A stretch of DNA of 64,000 nucleotides from Sabellastarte sp. h YS-2021 (GCA_964017235.1 OZ024936.1:35858040-35922039); one strand, 5' to 3'. Positions 40,301 through 47,301 are shown, numbered from the stretch's first letter. The notes: generated by a model from the letters alone, not told the origin. Translations and numbers: made by a program.

Positions 40301-41271
40301 GATATATTTGGAAAGGGCCTAGTGGTATTATAACAGTTTTTTCCAGATTTAATTTTAAACCAGAAATTTTTTGAAATGCATTAAAATGATTAATAGCTTC
40401 TTCAAGACCACTTAAATTTTCTAAAAAAAATGGTTGTATCATCTGCTAGTTGGCAAATTTTATATTCTGTTCCTGCAATCTTAATTCCTTTAACACTCTT
40501 ATCAGATTTCAGATACAATGATATAATCTCTGAGACTAATATGAATAAGAAGGCATATAGCGGGCAACCTTGTCAAACTCCCCTTGAGAGTATACAAAAG
40601 ATGGAGAGGTGCCCATTGTTCACTGTACATGATGTAATATTATTATAAAGTTTCACCCATGAAATAAATTCTGATCCAAACAGAACCAGTATTCTAAATC
40701 CATGTTGTAAAGCTATCACTTCTTTTTCATTAAATGAATTCACAAACTGATTTTAAAATCTGCATATATGTAACAACTAATTCATGACTTAGGAGAGTTG
40801 TAAAATTACTTGCTCGTGACATGGAAGTCCACATTGACTAAGTTAAAATATTCCTGTGGTCTCCTCATTCAGGAGATATGAAAATTTAAAAAAAATACAA
40901 TTGCAATAGAAAAGTATGAGAAAGTAATAGATGCAATATATAGAATTTCAGTCTATTATTATTACTATCACATTTGAAATTTTTCAATCTATTACTACAT
41001 GTATTACATCGGACTGGACTCCAATGTATTACTTTTCTATTAATTTTATCATTTTACTTACAAGTCTGGTACTCACTTATTGTACAACAAAAAAAGGGCA
41101 AGAACACAACTTGTGTGTTGTTATTTTCTTGTAGTGCAATAAGTCAGTTGAGAATAGAGATACACTTGTATATCTTAATGTACCTGTTGAAAGTCTCAGG
41201 GAGTCTTTCCATTGTATAACACTGGCAGACTCTTTTCCAAGTTCACTACTTAACTTCCTTCTTGAATCCAT
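7161..41271 (-). CDS. Uncharacterised coiled-coil protein, 11 coding exons
   Basis: Joined minus-strand CDS: 41271-41184, 24949-24838, 24472-24370, 23601-23524, 21945-21831, 19440-19256, 18355-18200, 11861-11700, 9769-9611, 8588-8421, 7382-7161. It totals 1548 nt, or 515 residues plus stop. Every intron is GT-AG and phases agree at all ten junctions, which is the main proof. The start ATG sits in GAAAATGG with an in-frame TAA 18 nt upstream. Residues 1-68 are Ser/Arg-rich and probably disordered. A motif rich in aromatic and acidic residues (IKNLQQQVYFLELEANYLRE) begins around residue 83. From there to about residue 490 the protein is almost unbroken heptad-like coiled coil, and it ends in a short Ser-rich tail. 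No signal peptide, membrane segment or catalytic motif is seen. A cytoskeletal, centrosomal or ciliary scaffold would fit, but that is inference. I do not recognise the family. Confidence 0.85.
8204..8235 (-). repeat. Diverged duplicate of exon 10 donor region
   Basis: About 28 of 33 bases match the 3' end of exon 10 and its donor at 8413-8445, including the shared CCTGTTTCTGCA (plus strand). A weaker third copy is at 7963-7985. No complete exon is present. The copies sit inside the intron downstream of exon 10. Confidence 0.5.
8421..8588 (-). CDS. Coiled-coil gene, exon 10
   Basis: 56 codons, phase 0 at both ends. Acceptor TATTACCAG, donor CAG|GTGAGT. Encodes coiled-coil sequence from LSSQEQKSNS to VDHVADLQKQ. 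A diverged copy of its 3' end plus donor area lies downstream at about 8204-8235. Confidence 0.85.
9069..9098. repeat. Homopolymer T tract
   Basis: An uninterrupted run of about 30 T in intron 9. Its length may be unreliable in assembly. No element is recognised around it. Confidence 0.6.
9611..9769 (-). CDS. Coiled-coil gene, exon 9
   Basis: 53 codons, phase 0 at both ends. Acceptor TTATTCAG. I chose the donor CAG|GTGAAG. An alternative AAT|GTACTG 18 nt farther would add six in-frame codons but is a weaker splice site. Encodes a Lys/Glu/Arg-rich coiled coil (KLREQERTLKFEANQAKELL). Confidence 0.82.
10190..10414. mobile_element. Mariner-like MITE with 45-bp inverted repeats
   Basis: Terminal inverted repeats begin GAGTAAGAAATT and end TTTCTTACTC, flanked by TA on both sides (10188-10189 and 10415-10416). 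Each arm holds a tandem pair of AAAATTCGCCA-like motifs. No transposase frame; non-autonomous. Confidence 0.7.
10800..11160 (+). repeat. Diverged satellite copies
   Basis: Two to three strongly diverged units related to the 155-bp satellite (AAGTGATTCACTCAAAGCTG, GTCATTACTCAGATATG, AAGTAGGTGAACAAG). Ancient remnants within intron 8. Confidence 0.55.
11700..11861 (-). CDS. Coiled-coil gene, exon 8
   Basis: 54 codons, phase 0 at both ends. Acceptor TTTCTAG, donor CGG|GTGAGA. Codon use is GC-richer than the flanking intron, as expected of a conserved exon. Encodes a coiled coil from EEVHILRQKLKEAEM to VAELGKQLER. Confidence 0.87.
12105..12990 (+). repeat. 132-bp satellite variant, six units
   Basis: After one copy of the GGTCAAATC-type repeat (12105-12230) come about six units of 132 bp containing TAGAGATAATTTGCATTTAC, GTAGGTGAGTAATTACCTAC and CAAGTGAAAGCTCTCCCAAA. 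The last part of the unit resembles the 155-bp satellite, so this looks like a derived subfamily. Confidence 0.8.
13125..14830 (+). repeat. 155-bp satellite array, split by a LINE
   Basis: Same unit as 2085-4610. It opens with GGATACAATGATTTACTCAA, exactly as at 2090. The array is interrupted between about 13232 and 13809 by a LINE 3' end and then continues for seven units. Confidence 0.88.
13233..13808 (+). mobile_element. CR1/L2-type LINE, 5'-truncated 3' end
   Basis: Carries an open frame of about 138 codons ending at TAA 13647-13649. It shows the C-terminal signature of CR1/L2-group reverse transcriptases: KALHWLPIKYRSIFK, the AYNTRRSQSD region, SFAYDAPMIWNDLPDEVR, and LASFRSKLKSYLF. A short 3' UTR and a simple tail of AGAATT repeats follow. 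The severely 5'-truncated copy landed inside the satellite. Group assignment is by C-terminal pattern only. Confidence 0.8.
14822..15260 (+). mobile_element. Duplicated tail and GC-rich end of array-cored element
   Basis: Two tandem copies of about 155 bp (14822-14970 and 14975-15123) contain TTTTTGTCTACCACAGGCCT and GCCACCTGCCAAATATGAAA. A CpG-rich stretch at 15124-15250 follows, with partly inverted GCGGACGCGGACG and CGTCCCGCGGGTCCGC. This matches the layout of the tail at 4611-5025, so it is probably the right end of the second satellite-bearing element. Confidence 0.5.
15747..15981. mobile_element. TA-flanked MITE, 41-bp inverted repeats
   Basis: Ends begin CATGGGTGGTCATAATTGTG and end CACAATTGTGACCACCCGTG, each flanked by TA. 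The arms are about 40 bp with few mismatches. No coding sequence. TA duplication suggests a Tc1/mariner-type mobiliser. Confidence 0.75.
16546..16598. mobile_element. 53-bp hAT-like micro-MITE
   Basis: Ends TAGGGCTGCGAC and GTCACACCCCTA form inverted repeats. A perfect 8-bp duplication GTACTATT flanks it (16538-16545 and 16599-16606). It lies inside the 63-bp array. It is exceptionally short, little more than its two ends. Confidence 0.8.
16695..17052. mobile_element. hAT-like MITE, 358 bp
   Basis: Ends TAGTGCTGCGACTC and GGCGCAGCACTA. A perfect 8-bp duplication ATACATAC (16687-16694 and 17053-17060) derives from the array unit. The interior has inverted ATCGATGCAT-type motifs. No transposase. 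Confidence 0.85.
18200..18355 (-). CDS. Coiled-coil gene, exon 7 (parent of the 63-bp array)
   Basis: 52 codons, phase 0 at both ends. Acceptor TTTCTTAAG, donor AGG|GTATGT. The last 50 or so nucleotides and the donor region are the source of the tandem array at 16420-18199. Reading through the donor meets an in-frame TGA at 18166-18164. Encodes LEQKTDEVAATQ to TTQDLR. Confidence 0.87.
18388..18863. mobile_element. hAT-like MITE, 476 bp, in intron 6
   Basis: Ends TAGGAACGTCACGACTA and TAGTCGTGCTGCCCCTA. A perfect 8-bp duplication ATTAAAAT flanks it (18380-18387 and 18864-18871). It sits only 33 bp from the exon 7 acceptor. AT-rich, no transposase. Confidence 0.85.
19256..19440 (-). CDS. Coiled-coil gene, exon 6
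   Basis: 185 nt, starting with two bases that complete a Glu codon from exon 5 and ending in phase 0. Acceptor ATTGACAG, donor CAG|GTGTGA. Encodes AFQRDKRLLMDEVVQLKKEN through MLRNQ, strong coiled coil. Confidence 0.87.
19830..21010 (+). mobile_element. Array-cored element, AGGTCAAAGGTCAAATC family, copy 1
   Basis: The left end carries GCATCAGAGATGC and CACAGCCTGGGAAAATAG. The core from about 20390 has four units spaced 142-148 bp (AAGGTCAAAGGTCAAATCAA, CAAGTATCAACTTCCTACAC, CGAGATATAGCCCGGACAAG). The right end has CCCGCTGCCCGCCCATCCGG and the palindrome-like CAGCCCTTAAGGG. At least three other copies in this window share both ends. Non-autonomous; resembles pearl/HINE architecture. Confidence 0.75.
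21831..21945 (-). CDS. Coiled-coil gene, exon 5
   Basis: 115 nt, entering in phase 0 and ending one base into a codon. Acceptor CTATTTCAG, donor AAG|GTGGGT. Encodes QMQAAVDGLQVESKRKDSSL and an acidic/basic coiled-coil continuation ending KVEE. Confidence 0.87.
22529..23380 (+). mobile_element. Array-cored element with terminal hairpin
   Basis: The left end AACAAGAGGGTCAGAAATGC leads into four units of about 138-158 bp with AGCTATGATGGTGATCTATC, GGACAAAGCGTTTTCGAGTT and runs of GACAGACAAACGGAC. It closes with a perfect 9-bp-arm hairpin at 23349-23374 (GGCGGGTTG, 8-nt loop, CAACCCGCC) followed by TAAAAA. Intron 4. Same layout as the other array-cored families but unrelated core sequence. Confidence 0.7.
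23524..23601 (-). CDS. Coiled-coil gene, exon 4
   Basis: 26 codons, phase 0 at both ends. Acceptor TGTGGCAG, donor AGG|GTGAGT. Encodes REQSKKATEMHPHM and TAEAQKMLEKLR, continuing the best-conserved-looking block begun in exon 3. Confidence 0.86.
23690..23970 (+). mobile_element. CR1/L2-type LINE 3' end fragment
   Basis: A frame encoding AAKFWNDFPDNIPN, SIASFVKKLKNYLFAKT and a stop near 23840 matches the C-terminus of the LINE at 13233-13808. A degraded 3' UTR ends in ATTAGATTAGG-type sequence. It abuts the intron side of exon 4. Confidence 0.7.
24370..24472 (-). CDS. Coiled-coil gene, exon 3
   Basis: 103 nt. The first base completes a Ser codon from exon 2 and the exon ends in phase 0. Acceptor AATTTCAG, donor TTG|GTATGT. 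Encodes KSSKGPVDLERIEAEY and then the aromatic motif QVYFLELEANYL, the start of the coiled-coil region. Confidence 0.88.
24838..24949 (-). CDS. Coiled-coil gene, exon 2
   Basis: 112 nt, starting with two bases of a Gly codon and ending two bases into a Ser codon. Acceptor TTTGTGTAG, donor TAG|GTATGT. Encodes a Ser/Gly/Arg-rich probably disordered stretch (STSDEGRGSLQQSGRTSNL to NTAGMS). Confidence 0.85.
25021..25311 (+). mobile_element. Array-cored element, AGGTCA family, short copy
   Basis: Starts near AGCATCAAAAATGCC, has one core unit (CACACCAAGGTCA, TACTGGTTTCTGAGATACAG) and ends CAGCCTTTATAGGCTATAGG, the family's right-end palindrome. A single-unit version of the family. Confidence 0.6.
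25314..25490. mobile_element. Pogo/Tigger-like MITE
   Basis: Ends CAGTAGAACCTCCATTATCC and GGATAATCGAGTTTCCACTG are inverted repeats, flanked by TA at 25312-25313 and 25491-25492. The CAGT terminus with TTATCCGA-type repeats is typical of pogo-group MITEs. 177 bp, non-coding. Confidence 0.85.
25600..25865 (+). repeat. AGGTCA-family core fragment
   Basis: One and a half diverged core units (AAGGTTAAGGTCACTACCTC, CACCATGCAACTGGGAACCT, CTACAAAGTATCAACTTTCT) without recognisable ends. Confidence 0.6.
26150..26660 (-). pseudogene. Decayed DIRS tyrosine recombinase
   Basis: Fragments parallel the intact recombinase: PALAPTLDRFLKEDRTL matches the PALTTIVDRQFKEDRTL region, QGEVFMDQIMLACHW matches the box II histidine region, and PHNTFTQFYLKDV keeps the tyrosine. 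The box II HxxR motif appears altered to HNAR, which keeps H and R. Frames are disrupted, so it cannot be functional as it stands. Confidence 0.75.
26900..28830 (-). pseudogene. Decayed DIRS reverse transcriptase/RNase H
   Basis: Recognisable pieces: FHITISPGSRKYLRF, TYQFTALLFGLATAALEFTK and KEVKLMAQARDLRIHQ (RT, 28200-28380), and MNMPWFWYLVNLSVKIPLSL with LNLHAWLLES (C-terminal domain, 27060-27260). The YLDD region is lost to substitutions and frameshifts. Confidence 0.75.
29100..30815 (-). pseudogene. Decayed DIRS gag-like frame
   Basis: The N-terminal Cys/His cluster HDKCAQCREKG, then CKICDNLTDGW, at 30600-30750 parallels HNYCPTCREAG and CHICTSLSD of the intact copy. The rest is Ser/Pro/Lys-rich and interrupted by stops and by the LINE at 29974-30290. 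Confidence 0.65.
29974..30290 (-). mobile_element. CR1/L2-type LINE 3' end nested in the DIRS relic
   Basis: The minus strand encodes FGYSFAFDVPTLWNALPDE then SPSLASFRKQLKTYMYTN and a stop, followed by a 3' UTR with GAGATTAAGCACTGTAAAAG and a tail of TTAGAA repeats. It is homologous to the LINE end at 13233-13808. Its insertion postdates the DIRS copy. Confidence 0.78.
31442..32297 (+). mobile_element. Array-cored element, AGGTCA family, copy 2
   Basis: The left end ATCATCAGAGATGTCC with CCCCACAGCCTGGGGAAATA matches copy 1. Core of three to four units from 31685. The right end CCCGCTGCCCGTCCACCCAT ends in CCCCTTAAGGGCTGTGGGG. Full-length-looking, in intron 1. Confidence 0.8.
32470..35065 (+). 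mobile_element. Array-cored element with 150-bp core, about 14 units
   Basis: The core of about 14 units spaced near 150 bp (32500-34700) contains CGCTCCGTTTCCGAGATAAA, ACGCAGAAATTCAAGATGGC, GTCGCCAGTAGACTCTGCAG and GTCAAAAATTTCGTCGAAAT. A unique tail with CACCTGCCAAATATGAAG follows. A perfect 9-bp-arm hairpin at 35042-35063 (AAGCGTCCC, TCGC, GGGACGCTT) closes it. Open frames inside are repeat translations, not genes. Confidence 0.8.
35903..36013. mobile_element. Foldback MITE, about 110 bp
   Basis: Arms AATCCATCACTGG and CCAATGATGGATT, plus inner ATGCAGAATTA and TAATTCTGCAT, form a nearly continuous hairpin of about 38-bp arms. No clear target duplication. Non-coding. Confidence 0.55.
36568..37514 (+). 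mobile_element. Array-cored element, AGGTCA family, copy 3
   Basis: The left end GCATCAGAGATGCC, a core of about four diverged units, and the right end CCGCCACCCATCCGGATGCC closing in TAGCCCTTAAAAGCTGTGAGG. The most diverged full-length copy. Intron 1. Confidence 0.75.
37520..38280. other. Intron 1 sequence, nothing recognised
   Basis: AT-rich, apparently single-copy sequence on both strands. No coding frame, tandem repeat or inverted repeat worth reporting. Confidence 0.5.
38286..38636 (-). mobile_element. tRNA-derived SINE
   Basis: The minus-strand head at the right end has A-box-like TGGCCTAGCGCGTAACAC and B-box-like GGGTTCAATCCC. The body runs leftward through GTACAGTCGGATTGG to a simple TTATTATTATT-type tail. 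The same family occurs split at 42140-43880. Confidence 0.8.
38990..40770 (-). mobile_element. Decayed L1/Tx1-like LINE, ORF2 C-terminal half
   Basis: Minus-strand pieces in order: FGSEFISWVKLYNNI, GCPLYAFLFILVSEI and KICQLADDTTIF (RT, with the ADD catalytic box, about 40430-40680), ILNFLWNNKPPRVKYE with DGGLKLPDI (39960-40060), a 184-codon open piece (39287-39841), and FQFKILHRTVNCGYN with CNLCIDTIEHHFYYC (39100-39260). Stops include a TGA where the usual Arg precedes QGCPL, consistent with CpG decay. 5'-truncated and inactive, in intron 1. Confidence 0.78.
41184..41271 (-). CDS. Coiled-coil gene, exon 1 (initiator)
   Basis: Starts at ATG 41271-41269 with A at -3 and G at +4. An in-frame TAA at 41289-41287 rules out extension upstream. 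Encodes 29 residues (MDSRRKLSSELGKESASV, then IQWKDSLRLST) and one base of a Gly codon; donor CAG|GTACAT. Its phase matches exon 2, 16.2 kb away. The 5' UTR continues rightward to an unknown start. Confidence 0.8.
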
Positions 41272-41289
41272 TTTCAATGACTTTTCTTA

Positions 41290-42130
41290 AAAGATTATAA
41301 TACATTATCTTCCAAAAATACACATACACATATAGATTCTAAGATACTGATATATGTATCCAGCAGAAAGGTAAATAAAAATACAGGTTGAGATCACAAC
41401 AAAAATTTGGCAGACAGACGATGATTTCATAGGTAGACCTTGCCTTTCTGCTATACTAAAACTGAATATTTAGGTATATAATTACAACAATTCAACATAT
41501 TATCAAAGTTATATAAGTTTTAAACACCTCTAGTTAAAATTTACTGGTTAATTTAAATACCAGTAGGGGATTCCACATGGTAATCTCTGCAGCGTAAACC
41601 CGAAAATTATTTTTTATTTTTGCTCGATCATTCTTTTAATTGAACAGTGTACATTAATGGAATATAAATATATTGACATGAAAAATGTGGTGATCCATTG
41701 GGTTTCTATGGAAAGTTATCTTGGCATTTTCACATAAACAAAATTTTTGTGCACCCTGGGTTTGTATATACCGGTAGATTAGACTGTCACTTTCTGAAAT
41801 TTTACTTGCATTAATATTTTTATCACTTAAAATTGGTGTCTGGCTACAAATGTCACTGAAAAAGATGCACTGAAAAATAAAAAATATTATAGCATGTTTA
41901 AGTGGTTCTTATAATCACCAGCTATTCTCTCCAAAAAGTATGTGTGTGTGGGGAGGGGGTGGGGAGGTCTCATGGCTTTGGCATATTTATCACTTAGGTT
42001 AAGTCATATTTGCAGTTATTCTTTTTGAAGGATTTAACATGGGAATACAGGTATCACACCCCCTTTCATAATCCTACTTCTTCAAAGATTTTATAGCCCA
42101 AATTTGGGTGAATCAACTTTTGGGTCATTT
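41290..42130. other. Upstream flank of the coiled-coil gene
   Basis: Expected to hold the 5' UTR and promoter of the minus-strand gene. I see no clear TATA box, CpG island or upstream exon. The in-frame TAA at 41289-41287 lies at its edge. Confidence 0.35.
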
Positions 42131-42139
42131 TTTTTCTTT

Positions 42140-42320
42140 TGTATTGTATTTATACTCAATGCAATATCTCCATATACTACAACAGGGCTCAAAGTGCAAT
42201 ATGACCCATCTGACTGCACAAGTACAGCGCAATTCTCAAGTTACTGACATTCCCCTAACTGAAAGACAGAGGCTCAAGGATGACCATTTATCAATGCCAT
42301 TGAGGTTCTTTAGCCTGTCA
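42140..42320 (-). mobile_element. SINE, 3' half (split copy)
   Basis: Closely matches 38310-38490 (GTATTTATACTC, CTCCATATACTACA, TGACATTCCCCTAACT, GAGGCTCAAGGATGACCATT). It stops abruptly at GCCTGTCA, where a 1.4-kb element has inserted; the head resumes at 43739. Confidence 0.8.
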
Positions 42321-43738
42321 CAGTGATTCTGATGCATGAAAAGTCTGGTGGGACATTCTGTCCTAAGACTAGGAAAACGTTTAGGACATTTTCGAAAAAT
42401 TTAGGACAGAATTCTTGTAAATCAAATTTTCATTCTACAGGTTGCTAAAATTAAGTCATTAAAGTCAATGACCCTGTAAGAATGTTTATTTATTTATTTA
42501 TTTGGGGTTTTATGTCGCTTTCAACACTGTACAGGTCATATCACGATGGGTAGTTGGAAGAGCAGAGGAAACCAGTACATACAGTTTGTTAGGATTCTGT
42601 ACTGTAAACTGCTGACCAACGGCAGCAACTACCAGCTTTCCCACTTGAGGCTGTGCCGGGAATCGAACCCCGGCCTCAGAGGTGGGAGGCCAGAGTGTTA
42701 CCACTCTGCCACCGTGGCCCCCCCCTATAAGAATGGAAATAAAGTATAATTTACTGAATCATAATAAAAATCTCATTTTAGTTAAAATGTCAAAAAGTTT
42801 TTATGATGTTCATTGATCATGTATTACTAAAACGAGAACTCATGGCCATAGAACCTAAGTATAGTGATCCATGCTATTAAAATGTCCACTGGCAGTAAAC
42901 ATTACAGCAAATAAACTTTCAATCTGCTTTTTTTGTTGTTTTTTTTTTTCCAGTGATCCGAAATTTCTATATAATTGTATCATACATGACAGAATTTTTT
43001 TTTCTTAAATTTTAATTCACATTTTGAAGCCAAAAAGATTTTGAAAACCACATTTACTTTGGAGTTTTCGTGTTATGAAGCTGTTTACAGGTGCTCTGAA
43101 TTAAAAGTTTTTAAAATATTTTTCATCAAAATATAACTTCAAATACATTAATATATATCACAATGCCATGGTGTCATGGGATAGCAACAAAAGCATAATT
43201 TTCTTGGTTAAGTTTAAGCATACATTTATAACATGAAAATCAATGTTCCAGGCACCAATCACCTGTAACCTTGATTTTCAGTATTATTTTCATTAAGACA
43301 TCATGCAATTATTAATAAAAAGAAATATTAATCAAAGCAAAAATTCAGAATATTACAGTAAAATTTATGTAGAAACCTACAGAAAACACAATATATGCAC
43401 AAAACTCCAATTACACAAAAATAGCAGATGACCATAATTAATATTCATGAGAAGACATGAGGACAGATTTTCCCTGGGATTTCCTTGTAGGTCATGTGGC
43501 TTGTCACGAGACTTCATAAAAGACGTCTAGACTTTGCTACAATAAAAATCACGTAGATCTCGCGAGATTTTAGGGTTGTAATGTGACTTCATATTTTGAA
43601 AATAAAAAGACGGCTAGATCTTCTATTATCGCCCACGGATACGACTCGGACAATATGTCCCAATATTCTATTTAAAATTCAGGGTTTCATTGCAAAATTC
43701 GGTCAATGACCGATACCCGACGTGAATCTGAAACCCTG
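42321..43738. mobile_element. DNA-type insertion splitting a SINE, 1.4 kb
   Basis: Ends CAGTGATTCTGATGC and GAATCTGAAACCCTG are inverted, hAT-like termini. The target duplication is decayed (about TGTCA against TACCA). No transposase frame is recognisable. It carries a nested SINE at 42481-42727. Non-autonomous or decayed. Confidence 0.65.
42481..42727 (-). mobile_element. tRNA-derived SINE, second family, nested
   Basis: The minus-strand head GGCCACGGTGGCAGAGTGGT (A box) and GGGGTTCGATTCCCGG (B box) lies at 42650-42720. The body runs leftward to a TTTATTTATTTATTT tail. Nested in the 1.4-kb insertion. Confidence 0.85.
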
Positions 43739-43880
43739 TACCACTGGGGATAGGACCCAATGACAGAGGACCGCCATTTTAAGTGGTCATGTGTGTATCT
43801 GCCTGTACCTGGGTTTGAACCCACATCCTCTGTGTTCCTAGGTGACTGTGTTACCCACTAGGCCACAGTGGCAGACCTTT
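43739..43880 (-). mobile_element. SINE, tRNA-like head (split copy)
   Basis: Continues the SINE of 42140-42320: GGACCGCCATTTTAAGTGGT, B-box-like GGGTTCAAACCC and A-box-like TGGCCTAGTGGGTAACAC on the minus strand. Confidence 0.8.
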
Positions 43881-44480
43881 ATACACTACTATATGCAAGA
43901 AGGAAATTTTTTTTTTTTTTACACATGTTGCACAGCAGATTTGGCACAATCTCAGTCCCTGGTGGATCAAAAATCTGCTCAAAATCACTCTATCTTGTCC
44001 CCTTTTCGAGATATGGGCATTTAAAAAAAAATACTTTTCAGGTCATGTGACCTTAGGATGCCAAAATATGGATACACTGATTTTTCAAATGTGATGCACA
44101 ATATATTTTGCAGAGCATTTTCTTTGCATTCCTTTATAAGTTTCATGCTATGTAAAAATATCTTTCAGTCTCTGCATAGTGTTCACTGAAAACCAAATTT
44201 ATGCCTCCAATGAGAGTTTTAAATATTCACAAGTACTTTTATAAAATTTGTATTAACAAATATAAAAATTTAAACAGCAACAAAAGAATTCAGAAAGATT
44301 TAGTCGTACCATCCATATGGATAAACTTGTAAATGATTCCACATAATATAACATGCATTAACAAACATATACTGGATTAATTTCCAGGACAAAAAGGACT
44401 AAATATATTTAGTAAAATCAATGGATCATGCAACAAATCACGGTAAAATATCTAGAAAGCAATCTGTTTGTGTGTATATA
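43881..44480. other. Intergenic, nothing recognised
   Basis: AT-rich sequence without a supported gene or repeat. Confidence 0.45.
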
Positions 44481-44719
44481 TGCATGAATGGACAGTCTTA
44501 TGGATTGGACAGTTATAATGGACAGTGTGTTTTACCAAATGTCCATTGTGACTATCCTGTCCATGCGACAGTCCATCCGTGAATTTCAATATATTGCTAA
44601 TAGAGTATATAGCCTTTTTGCACTTTTTTCATTGAAGATTTTATGATATTGCCGTACCACCTGAAAAAGAAAGTAACAAAAGAATATTAATTTTTGGGTA
44701 TCTTTGAACCAGAAACATA

Positions 44720-45300
44720 TAGTGGATGATCGCAATGTCAATATGCTCACTGAGTCGATCAGTCAGCATTGACAGCTTTACCGCGCATAGTAAACTTTAT
44801 TTGACTTTGCAAATAAACAAGCACCCTTTCCTTGAATATATTACACAAAAATAACCATGCAATGTGTTCCAAGCAGATATATTTTTATATTTTCTGAAAT
44901 AAACACTAAAATATTACCTCAATACAGAAATAAACCATCCAGTTTATAAAAATACAACTAATATAAAATCTAGGTTCAAATTTTTATTCCATAGATGTAA
45001 CTGATAATCTTGCAACAAATCTTTCATCTTCTTGATCCCAATGAAAGTGGTGGTACTAGGTGATCGACTTAATGGTCAATCTTACAAATGTCAGTCTTTT
45101 TCCTGCATTTTCAAACCCAAGTTTGAACATTTTATTAAAAAAACTTAGAAGTCTTGCAGCAGTTAGTTAGTTAATTTGCTTTATGAAGTCCTATTCTTCA
45201 ATGTACCTTAATATTTTGAGGTTGATTTTAATTTTATTAAGTGAGAACAATTGCTCTTTACAAGTCACCCTTAAATGATTAACTTTACGATCATCCACTA
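44720..45300. mobile_element. TA-flanked MITE, 581 bp
   Basis: The 13-bp ends TAGTGGATGATCG and CGATCATCCACTA are perfect inverted repeats with TA on both sides (44718-44719 and 45301-45302). Similarity continues weakly inward. No transposase frame. Confidence 0.6.
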
Positions 45301-45315
45301 TAGTATAGCCAATGT

Positions 45316-45535
45316 ACGGGTTTTTGATATATTCATGTTTTCGATCACTTAAACTATAAGCTTATACAGTCTCGTTTTTATATTACGTTTTTATATTTTA
45401 GAATGAATATATATATATGAAGTCACACTGAATCAGACACTTTGTGGATTTAATTTTGTTATATTTCTGATCATTTTGGTTGCATACGTTTAGTACTCAT
45501 CATTCTCCATTTACATTGTCATATCAAAAACCCGT
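45316..45535. mobile_element. Possible MITE, 15-bp inverted ends
   Basis: ACGGGTTTTTGATAT and ATATCAAAAACCCGT are perfect inverted repeats about 220 bp apart. No clear target duplication. AT-rich interior. Confidence 0.45.
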
Positions 45536-45539
45536 CCAT

Positions 45540-47000
45540 CGAGGATATATCAACATGAATACACATCATAAGCATATTGATGCGACAATTAAATAGGACA
45601 ATAATTAATAATGATACATTACAGGAGCAAATAAATACCCATTCAAGTGTAATTTCAATATGGGTATCAAAGACGGTTCTCAAAGACAGTGGGTGACTTC
45701 ATTCCACAGGCCAATACTTGGACAATTAAGCAGGTTCAAGAAACAGATGGAAATTTTGCAAGAAAATGGAACATATGCCTGAACTTGCACTGACAAGTAA
45801 AAGTCATGTTCCGACTTATACAAGCACAGACCTGCAAACGTTTTTGGTTGGATCGCTAGATTAGATTTCTTTGCAAGAGCTGCTGAAGTTTTAGACATTT
45901 CAATCTATATTGTTAGTTCGCTACTAAGGACGCCCGAAATATTTGTTTTTCTTCTGCAAAATAAGACTACAAAAACGTCCATATTTATGTAGTTGTACAG
46001 ATTACGGTTACTTTATATCCGGTTATCTGAAAAAAAAAATTACAATTTGTTACACTCAAAGGATTAAGTGTCATAAAAACACATACTTTTACACATACAT
46101 TCTGACACATGGCGTTGTCTTTGATAAATTAGTAGCCAGGAAAAATCAGTGCCAAAAATATAATTACAAAAATACATGAAAAGGGAATTATATACATAGA
46201 AATTGTATGTAATCGTATATATACATAGAAACCTTTTGATAGATTTCTATGGATATATACTTCATTTTTAAATATTGATAAAGGATAAATTTTGATACAA
46301 ATAACGTATTTACCATGTAATATATACTATGTAAGTTTATACATGTACTACATTGTTCAAGATTCTAAATTGTAAAACACTTTACATTAGTAGTTTACTG
46401 CCAGGTGTACTGTTGTGTGCCCTGAGTGACTCTTGGCTATAACCGGTTGGTCGTGGATTGAAATGAGGATCATAGGAGCATAGTTGTTTATTACACCAGT
46501 TTCCTAACAATCAGATTAAATAATCAGATTGATCAGAAGGACTAGGTAAACCTGTAATACATCAAACAAATACAAACCCAAGCAAGACAATACACAGACA
46601 GAATTACAAATTAAGCAAAGTTATTTAAACACTTTAGTATGACATGTGATAATTATAACCATATTATATACCTAAAATATTTGTTGTATATGTGACCATT
46701 GCAATATGATAGGTCACATGTAAAATCTGCATCATTAACAAAATGCATTAATATGCCTATTTGACATAACCCTGCATTCACTTACAAAAGTATTTTTACT
46801 GATCTAAACATGTATGGTTGTCTATGGTGGTTTCGTGTCACTAAAGTTTTCGCGCATAGTATTTTTTGTTGGTTTCAACTTAAAGTATACTGTAATATTC
46901 TGAATTTTCGCTTTCATTAACATTTATTGTTAATAACAATTGATGTTTTAGTGAGAATGTAATCTAAAATCGATTTTACAGAGGACTGCTGCTTGCCACA
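45540..47000. other. Intergenic, nothing recognised
   Basis: AT-rich. No convincing gene, tandem repeat or element boundary. Confidence 0.45.
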
Positions 47001-47003
47001 CTA

Positions 47004-47301
47004 GGCGTATTTCACAGACATAATCTGTGGAATCTAGATTATGAATCCGTTGGTCTACCTCTGGAGATGGATTCAAGGATTCAGATTCATTTGATTATGC
47101 ATAATGCTTTGCAAAATAATGGCGGCAAATTGTAGCAGCAAATTTTAAAAATTAACTAATTTTTATTATAGTTATAGTAGTTTAGCTTATTTCTTTTACT
47201 TTGGATTCTGGTTTGGAGAAAATTGAATTTAACGAATCTAACTTATCCAGAGAATCCAAATCTAAATCTGGATTTCACAGATTATGCTTGTGAAATACAC
47301 C
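47004..47301. mobile_element. TA-flanked MITE, 38-bp inverted repeats
   Basis: Ends GGCGTATTTCACAGACATAA and TTATGCTTGTGAAATACACC continue into TCTGTGGAATCTAGATT and AATCTGGATTTCACAGA. About 38-bp arms with few mismatches, flanked by TA. About 298 bp, non-coding. Confidence 0.75.

Noticed and set aside
42640..42725. Possible functional tRNA gene
   Set aside because: A and B boxes are good, but the sequence runs directly into a SINE body with a TTTATTTATTT tail, and similar heads recur.
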